Assembly (NCBI GenBank): GCA_022385805.1
Contig: MU277685.1
Coordinates: 340,782-404,781, forward strand
DNA length: 64,000 nt
DNA from: Pilatotrama ljubarskyi
Taxonomy: Eukaryota; Basidiomycota; Agaricomycetes; Polyporales; Polyporaceae
Direction: 5' to 3'
Part shown: positions 57,792 to 64,000 of the stretch, piece after piece
Layout: every line of letters starts with the position of its first letter
Numbering within the stretch: the first letter of the stretch is position 1
Made by a program: the position numbers and the translations under genes
Notes under the pieces: generated by a model
Seen by the model: the letters and a program-made list of their open reading frames with translations, nothing else
Database searches by the model: none
Told to the model about the DNA's origin: nothing

Positions 57792-60700
57792 TTAGGCATC
57801 CGGGATCGGCGGCAGCCTCTTCTTCAACTCCTCGACGTCCTCGATCGGAAGACCACAGGTGAAGTTCTCGCAGATGCGGACGTTCTCCTTCGTCTCTCCG
57901 CTCTTCTTCTCGATCTCCTCGACCAAGCTGCGAAGGCTTCCATTCACCTTCGACAATTCTCGTGGCGGGTTCGTCGGGTCAAGATGGATGAGCACACGGT
58001 TCGGGATGAATACGGCCCTGATCGCCTTGAGGAAGGGCGAGTCCGACGAGTTGCCGGTATGGATGAACTGCGGACATTTTAGAGTGTGCGCTGCAGCTGT
58101 AACTCAGATACGACGCACCTGCATGTAACCTTTGTCCGCTAACATCGCGGCGCCGACCATGGACGCGAGCGCGTACGGGGCTCTCGTCAAGAGCTGGCCG
58201 TTCGACGCCAAGACGCTCTTTGCTTTGTCGCTGTAAGCAGCGTGTCTGTCTTCAGCAAAGTGCGCGAGGCGTTGGAGATTCGAAAGCGTTATCGAAACAG
58301 CGCTTGGCTCTGCGCCGTCCTGACTAGGTCTCAGCTCTGGCGCTCGAGGATGGAGAACGTCGATGCTCACCTGCGCGTCCTTCATACGGATGAGGATGTG
58401 TTCGTCCGGGGCGGACGCGAAGTATCCTCCGCCTTGCAGGTCGTAGAACAGCTCGTCCTGCTTCTCCTGCAGACGAATGGCCCAGGTGAGGTATTTTTCC
58501 TTGGCGCTCGCCTCGTACAAGTCGAGCAATCCTGCAGGCATTGTATGAGCGAGGCGCCGGACGAGCCAGTCGTACACGGCGACATACCTTGGATGAAGAA
58601 TGCGTAGTCGTCAGCTTGCCCAGTCGGCCCTTGACCTTCACGGTAGCTCCTCCTGAGTTCGCCGCTGTTCTCATCGTAGAGATACTTGCGGACGAACGCT
58701 GCTGAAGCCTCAGCGAGTTCCAGGGCTTTCGAAGCGACTTCTTTGTCTCTGTTCAAAACCTCGAATGTGCGCGAGAGCCCAGAGATCTACTACGGCTTAG
58801 CACCTTGAGATGAACCCTGGTGACTAGACGCGGCTCACCATGAGACCGTTCCAGCAAGTGAGGATCTTGTCGTCTAGGTGCGGACGAGGGCGATGCTTGT
58901 CGCGGTACTCGCGGAGCGTGTTCAGGTTGGCCTGCAAAGTCCGCTCTACCTCTTCCACCGACTTGCCGAACTTCTCGGCGGTTTCCTCCGGAGTATGCGC
59001 CGTGAACAGGACATTCTGTGGGAGACGGTCATTTGGCGATGGATTGTCGTTTGTCAGCTTGACCCACCTGCCCCTTGAGTTCGCCCTGAATGTCGTGGCT
59101 CGGGTCGCAATTTCCCTGAGCCTTGACACCAAAGTGATACTTGAGATGTTCAGAATCCGCGCCTAGCAGCTCGTCTAGCTGCTTAGCAGTCCAGACGTAG
59201 AAGGCGCCTTCCTTCTTGACAGTGCTGTCGTTCGAAGGGAGAGAGTCGGCATCCTCCGCGCTGTAGAAGCCGCCCTCAGGGCTACGGAGGTCCCTCGCTA
59301 CATAGGATACGATGTCCTTCGCCATGAGCTCCAGGGTCTTCTTGTCGTGGGAGGCCTCTGGAAGCAATTGGTAGAGCTCCAGTGACGATGATAGGAGCTG
59401 TGCCTCGTCGTATCTATGACATATCGGGTGTCACAAGTTGTCCACGCAGATGCTGGTAAGCACTTACAGCATCTTTTCGACTAGTCAGGATAGCCGTTGT
59501 CAGAAGAGTATACAATTGGAAGAGACAAGGCACTCACAGTGCGGTACATGCCAACGCTCGTCCACGGAGTACCTCGAGAAGCCACCGCCGACAACGTCAC
59601 GAATACCGCCGTTGTAGATTTTGACCATCGTGAAGACGGCCATATCTCGCGCCGCCCGCGCTTTCTTCTTCTCCTCCTCCGAAGCGTTCGGGTTGCTCAA
59701 GTGGAGTGCGGCGTACCGAGCGAGGAAGTTGGTAGTCTGGGCGGGCGAAGGGAACTTCGGAGCACGGTCGAATCCTCCATGCGTGCGGTCGAAGCGCTTC
59801 TGCAGACGGTCGAAGACCTCGGAAGTCAGAGGCTTGATGTCGATGTTGTGTTCTTGGGCGATCTGTAGACCAGTGAGAAAGTGTTGTAACGGAGAACTTT
59901 CCCTTGCGTACGCACGTCAGTGCTCTCTTTGAGGGCTTCGATGATCTGCTTCCCGGAGGCAATCAATCGTTCGCGATCGTTTTCCCATCTGAACGTCAGG
60001 TCAATACATGAGCGAGCAGGATGAACATGGAACACTGACAGCTCGGCCAGTTTGAGGAGAATTTGACGGAAGTTCCCTGGAGGGAAGTACGTCTACAGCG
60101 CCTGTGAGTAGATGCTCGTATTGCTTAATAGAGGAGGAAGATCGGTACCCCCGCGAAGAAAGGGTGAAGGTCCGGAGTGAGCCCTGCATGCGTTCAGTAT
60201 ATGTGTGCTGAGAGCGGGAATCAGACACTTACAGACTGACATCGGCCATCCTCCTCCGCCAGAAGTCGCTTGGAGGAAAGTCATGTACAACCTGTCAACG
60301 TCTGGACGTTCCTCACGATCGACCTAATGACATTGAGCACGTGGGCCATTGTAATATGAGATCTGCCCAGAGAGTACCTTGATGTTGACATAGTGCTCAT
60401 TCATGATCTTAGCGGTGACCTCATCCTCGAAGCTTTCGTGTGCGAGGACATGGCACCCTGCCCAGCGCATAAGCCTAAGTCCCGGGCATACTTGGAGGAT
60501 ACGTACAGTGGCATGCGGAGTACCCGACCTGGCAGTTGCGTCAAGTTGATTGGCGACTTCTGAGGATGAAAGGCCAACTTACAGACAGAAAGATAGGCTT
60601 GTTCTCCCTCTTTGCCTTATCAAACGCCTCCTGACCCCATTCGTACCAATCCACCTTGGCGAGGGCAGAGTTACTGAGCTCTCTGCATGGATTCTCGCAC

Positions 60701-60982
60701 GGACACCTAGGATGCGCAACGTACCGGATTCTCAGCGTGCTGGAGAAGGTACGGGCTCTTGGCCTTTGCCAATCGATTGAGGTGACGCCCACTATCACTG
60801 GCCGTGCTCATCCTGGCCACGCTCTCCTTCGTATATCGTCGAGGTTTTGTTTGGCCTGTACGGTTCGAGGTAGAATATGTGAACTGCGACGCTCGCAAGG
60901 AGATGGCACGACGCGCTGGTGAGTGAAGCGTAGACAGCAATAGCTTGGTCTTAGGTACGAGCTGGCGGTTTAGGAGAAACAT
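57792..60982 (-). CDS. thioredoxin-domain protein, SPATA20/YyaL (DUF255) family
   Basis: Large protein with an N-terminal thioredoxin-like domain and a C-terminal (alpha/alpha)6 glycosidase-like region; its reaction is not established. Sixteen exons on the minus strand: 60982-60725, 60654-60583, 60528-60507, 60457-60378, 60323-60233, 60183-60149, 60092-60040, 59988-59916, 59862-59538, 59480-59468, 59413-59068, 59015-58839, 58786-58588, 58531-58371, 58319-58119 and 58067-57792, summing to 793 aa, a normal length. Motifs: [37 protein letters not shown] with CxxC at about 116-119, [47 protein letters not shown] and [19 protein letters not shown]. The CHWC pair is the redox-like site. The first 55 residues are Arg/Ser-rich without acids until the Met of [11 protein letters not shown], so a mitochondrial presequence is possible. 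Exons of 13 and 22 nt are notable. Confidence 0.93.
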
Positions 60983-61440
60983 GAATATATGCGCCAGACA
61001 TATGGCGGGCTTGAGTTGACATTCAAGAACAATCTATGTTGGAGACAGCAGTCATACAGGGATCATCGCAGACCGCGACCTCGGCGGTGGTGACGTCGTC
61101 TGCGCCGATCGCTCATGGTGGCGAATAACCCTAACCTAAGCACATGTCCATTGGGTATCTGCACAACGGGTATGACCGTCTACAACCGCTATGTACATAA
61201 CGATACGCGAAGGCTGGTTACTCGACATGCTGACAGAACACTGGGAAGGGATGCTGACAAAAACGTGGAGAGAAGGAAAACTACTGCTCAGTGCTCAGCG
61301 AGAGCATGGTGAGCACCGTCCCGACGGGAGGAACCAGCCTGCTAGGGCACGGTGAAATAGGTTCGGGGTCCTGATTGACCGCTGTAATTCACAGGCGCCA
61401 ACGCGTGACCGCGAGAATGACCGGACAGGGGGTGTAAATG

Positions 61441-61471
61441 ACCGTCAATTACGACTGGGCCGATTGACGGT
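61441..61471. repeat. hairpin left of the gap
   Basis: ACCGTCAAT at 61441-61449 pairs with ATTGACGGT at 61463-61471. Further GTGAATT/AATTCAC words surround it. Confidence 0.6.
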
Positions 61472-61593
61472 GAATTCCGCATAATTCAGGTGAATTGAGG
61501 TATTCGACAGCGACGCACATTCATTCTGACGGTTCGAGAGGCTCTTGTGTCATACATCCATATGTCCAGGCAGCAGCTATCACTTTCAGACTG

Positions 61594-61808
61594 NNNNNNN
61601 NNNNNNNNNNNNNNNNNNNNNNNNNNNNNNNNNNNNNNNNNNNNNNNNNNNNNNNNNNNNNNNNNNNNNNNNNNNNNNNNNNNNNNNNNNNNNNNNNNNN
61701 NNNNNNNNNNNNNNNNNNNNNNNNNNNNNNNNNNNNNNNNNNNNNNNNNNNNNNNNNNNNNNNNNNNNNNNNNNNNNNNNNNNNNNNNNNNNNNNNNNNN
61801 NNNNNNNN
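61594..61808. other. assembly gap, 215 N
   Basis: A run of 215 unknown bases. Open frames that cross it have no meaning. Confidence 0.99.
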
Positions 61809-61839
61809 CTTGTGTTTTGAGGGGCATCCTGATTCACAC

Positions 61840-61871
61840 CTAATTTACCGTGAATGACATGGGTAAATTAG
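61840..61871. repeat. hairpin right of the gap
   Basis: CTAATTTACC at 61840-61849 pairs exactly with GGTAAATTAG at 61862-61871 around a 12-nt loop. Confidence 0.65.
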
Positions 61872-62443
61872 CCCGAAGCTAATTAGCTCGGCCAAAATCA
61901 CCGTGCCCTACAGCCTGCGAATCTGCGTCATCACCAACAGGGACGGCTGCACTGTCCAAGCGGTGTTCCTCGCAAAGGCTGTAACGGACGACTGAAAACA
62001 ATAGTGCTTATTACTACATACTTACCATAGGCCAGTGCTACTCACGGGGATCCTTGGTAGTACGCTCGAGGTCGGGAGGATGTCGTCTCCGAGCGAAGAG
62101 CCAGTACAACGATACTTATCCTTCTCCTTCACGATCTGGCCCTTCGACCGACTTCCAGGACGTCTAACGCATACGCCGAGTTGCCAACATTGCCGAAATG
62201 ACGCTTGGTTTGAAGAGCTACTGCCACTGGCAGCCGTTGGGCAGCCGTGAGGCGTTCTGCCGTTCAGCCTTTCAGGATGCCCGATGACGTTTAGCGCCCT
62301 TCCTCCGGCCCGACTCTCCGAGACGCCACTGAGCTTTTCGCGGTCTCTGTCCGAGACAGTCGGGTCTCCTGCAAGCACTCCGCTCTTCGCCGGGCTCTGT
62401 GCCCTCCACAAAAGCTGGTCCTTGCCTCAGAAAGAGGCCAAAC

Positions 62444-63869
62444 ATGTTCAGATTCAACTTCGACGTGGATGAGGCAGAGGACTCCGTCGCACGCGCCTTC
62501 AATGCCGTCCCCTCAGGTTCCAGTGGGGCATCTGCTCGCAGCCACCAACAAAATGCCGTACAGGAGGATCCATCGAGGGAGATACCTCTCGAGTCTCTCG
62601 TGAGTTTGCGTACATGCCTCCGAGCCCCACTGATCTCAGAAGTCGTCTGCAGCTCTCCGCGCTCCCACATACATTCTCCTTCTCTCCGCTCGCCGTCCCG
62701 CTCACGTCCAAGCGCGACGTTGTTCTGTCCCGGAGAGACCTCTTCGACGCGCGATTCCAAGTAATCGCATCTGACGAAGACACGCATCCGCGGAATGGAC
62801 GATCCGACCTCGACTTCCTCGACGCGCCGTCGGATCTCGTGCCCGGTGTGTACGAAGGCGGTCTCAAAACCTGGGAGTGCAGTCTCGATCTCGTCGACTG
62901 CCTGGACAGCATATACAACACAGAGGTGGCGGAAAAGCTGCAGGGGAAACGCATACTGGAGGTACGTCTTGTCCACATATCCGGCTTGGATAAGACACTT
63001 GACAGGACGGCACAGCTCGGATGCGGCACGGCAGTCCCGTCGCTCTATCTGCTGCAAGCCATCTTCTCAAAAGAGCCGTCAGCGAACAGCGACATCCACA
63101 TCCACCTGCAGGACTATAACGAACTCGTCCTCCGGCTCGTCACCCTCCCCAACGTCATACTCGCATGGTGTGAGTGATCGGCTGCATCCTTGCTCCGCTC
63201 GTTGCCTCTGCGCGGACGCGTATGTTCTCCACGTGCGACGACGCATCTGATTTCGCCGTCCGTCCAGACATGTCCCGCGCGTCAGCGACCTTCCGGTCAT
63301 ATGCTTCGACAACAAGACGAGACAAGCCGGACGATCCGGACGTCGAGCCCGAGCCCCTGCCACAAGTGGATACGACGGAACCAGGGGAGCTCCCCGTCAC
63401 ACCAGCTCTCACCGCCGCGTTCGTCGAATCACTGCGTCGATACGGCGTCCACCTCAAGTTCTTCTGCGGCTCCTGGTCCTCGTTCGACGTCGGCAAGGCC
63501 GGCGGGCCCTACCACATCATCCTCACCTCCGAAACCATCTACCGGCAAGACTGTCTCGGCCCGCTCGTCGACCTCATGCACCGCGCAACGGCCCTCCCAC
63601 CCTCGGCTCCGCAAGAGGGCCCCGCTAGCCTGGCGGACTCGACGGCGAGGCTGTCGATCACAGACGAGGCGAGCCTGCGGAACCTCGCCGACGCGCCGTA
63701 CCTGTGCATCGTGGCTGCGAAGGTCGTCTACTTTGGCGTGGGCGGGGGCGTGAGCGAGTTCGTGCGGGCGGTCGAGGGTCATCGTCCGAGGGGGACGGTA
63801 CGGACTATCTGGGAGAGGATCCATGGGGTGAAGAGGAGCGTCATGCAGGTGTTGTGGCATCCAGCTTGA
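62444..63869 (+). CDS. protein-histidine N-methyltransferase, METTL18/Hpm1 type
   Basis: SAM-dependent methyltransferase; the yeast homologue Hpm1 and human METTL18 methylate a histidine of ribosomal protein uL3 (Rpl3). Four exons, 62444-62599, 62653-62961, 63016-63169 and 63268-63869, give 406 aa. The N-terminus MFRFNFDVDEAED is the conserved short motif of the family. The domain follows: LPHTFSFSPLAVPLTSKRD, then VPGVYEGGLKTWECSLDLVD, motif I ILELGCGTAVPSLYLL (about 153-168) formed across the second splice, the motif II-like HIHLQDYNELVLRLVTLPN, and GPYHIILTSETIYR. About 50 residues of acidic and Pro-rich linker (DPDVEPEPLPQVDTTEPGEL) are inserted between the core strands. At the third intron I use the GTGAGT donor at 63170 because it gives LAWYMS in frame. 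Cytosolic or nuclear; no signal peptide. The domain order and length fit METTL18 better than other methyltransferases. Confidence 0.9.
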
Positions 63870-64000
63870 TCTCCGCATTACGAGAGCGTGCAGATGTTAT
63901 GCCAACCTGCACGGGTGTCGTGTTGTTGGCGGTTGAGTCTTCGATCGCCGGCCCGCCCCTGTTGCAGGGATCTGCAATATCATGTAGTACGGACAGCTCG
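63870..64000. other. 3' flank of the methyltransferase gene
   Basis: 131 bp to the end of the window; no further gene is visible. Confidence 0.4.

Larger units (their letters stand above)
60983..62443. other. intergenic with assembly gap and hairpin-rich repeat edges
   Basis: Upstream sides of two divergent genes. It contains the gap at 61594-61808. No gene is seen. Next to the gap lie AT-rich inverted motifs at 61441-61471 and 61840-61871. Confidence 0.5.

Noticed and set aside
61126..61140. Telomere-like CCCTAACCTAA
   Set aside because: Only one to two units; no array.

Overview
This window is nuclear DNA from a filamentous fungus, most likely a basidiomycete of the Agaricomycetes type (inference). 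The reasons are a GC-rich background, genes cut by many introns of about 50-75 bp with GT(G/A)NGT donors and YAG acceptors, very short exons, TATA boxes 70-115 bp before some starts, no operons, and a gene set (SIN3, MED22, SEC65, METTL18-type methyltransferase, GH18 chitinase) that is eukaryotic and fungal. For most multi-exon genes the exon lengths I derived by reading splice sites sum to a multiple of three, which supports the models. One 215-bp assembly gap lies at 61594-61808.

Layout. 0-2.4 kb: a decayed gene remnant (minus), an unrecognised multi-exon gene (plus) and a GC-rich minisatellite. 2.6-7.0 kb: cytosolic-type serine hydroxymethyltransferase and a type-B carboxylesterase, both minus. 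7.0-9.6 kb: no gene seen. 9.6-10.6 kb: SRP19/Sec65 (minus). 11.1-12.4 kb: an intron-dense DUF4336-type gene (plus). 12.5-17.4 kb: a tandem pair of aldo-keto reductase genes (minus). The first copy is broken by a 1.4-kb DNA transposon with an 8-bp target duplication and imperfect inverted ends; the second is intact. 18.4-23.3 kb: the SIN3 corepressor scaffold (plus), convergent with a class II (4EHP-like) eIF4E (minus, 23.7-25.7 kb), which is divergent from a secreted GH18 chitinase (plus, 26.3-27.7 kb). 28.7-29.4 kb: Mediator subunit 22 (minus), then tRNA-Thr(AGT) (plus). 30.1-31.0 kb: a Rossmann-fold NAD(P)-binding protein (minus).

32.8-34.9 kb holds two plus-strand paralogues of an unrecognised small protein family. 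A third, frameshifted member lies at 56.7-57.3 kb (minus). 35.3-36.1 kb is a GNAT acetyltransferase. 36.1-44.4 kb and 47.0-56.7 kb are long gene-poor stretches in which I see short repeats, a distant inverted repeat, a hairpin and decayed coding-like patches, but no gene I can name. Between them sits a bHLH transcription factor (44.4-47.0 kb, minus). The right end has a SPATA20/YyaL-type thioredoxin-domain protein with 16 exons (57.8-61.0 kb, minus), the gap with hairpin-rich flanks, and a METTL18/Hpm1-type histidine methyltransferase (62.4-63.9 kb, plus).

The genes do not form a pathway. They are mostly housekeeping genes (one-carbon metabolism, protein targeting, chromatin and transcription, translation, tRNA) separated by accessory stretches with duplication, transposition and gene decay. 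The most interesting points are the transposon-split and apparently gene-converted reductase pair, the three-member orphan family with a shared intron position, a DUF4336 gene hidden by its many introns with one out-of-frame junction, micro-exons of 8, 11 and 13 nt, and an unusually long intron in the eIF4E-like gene.
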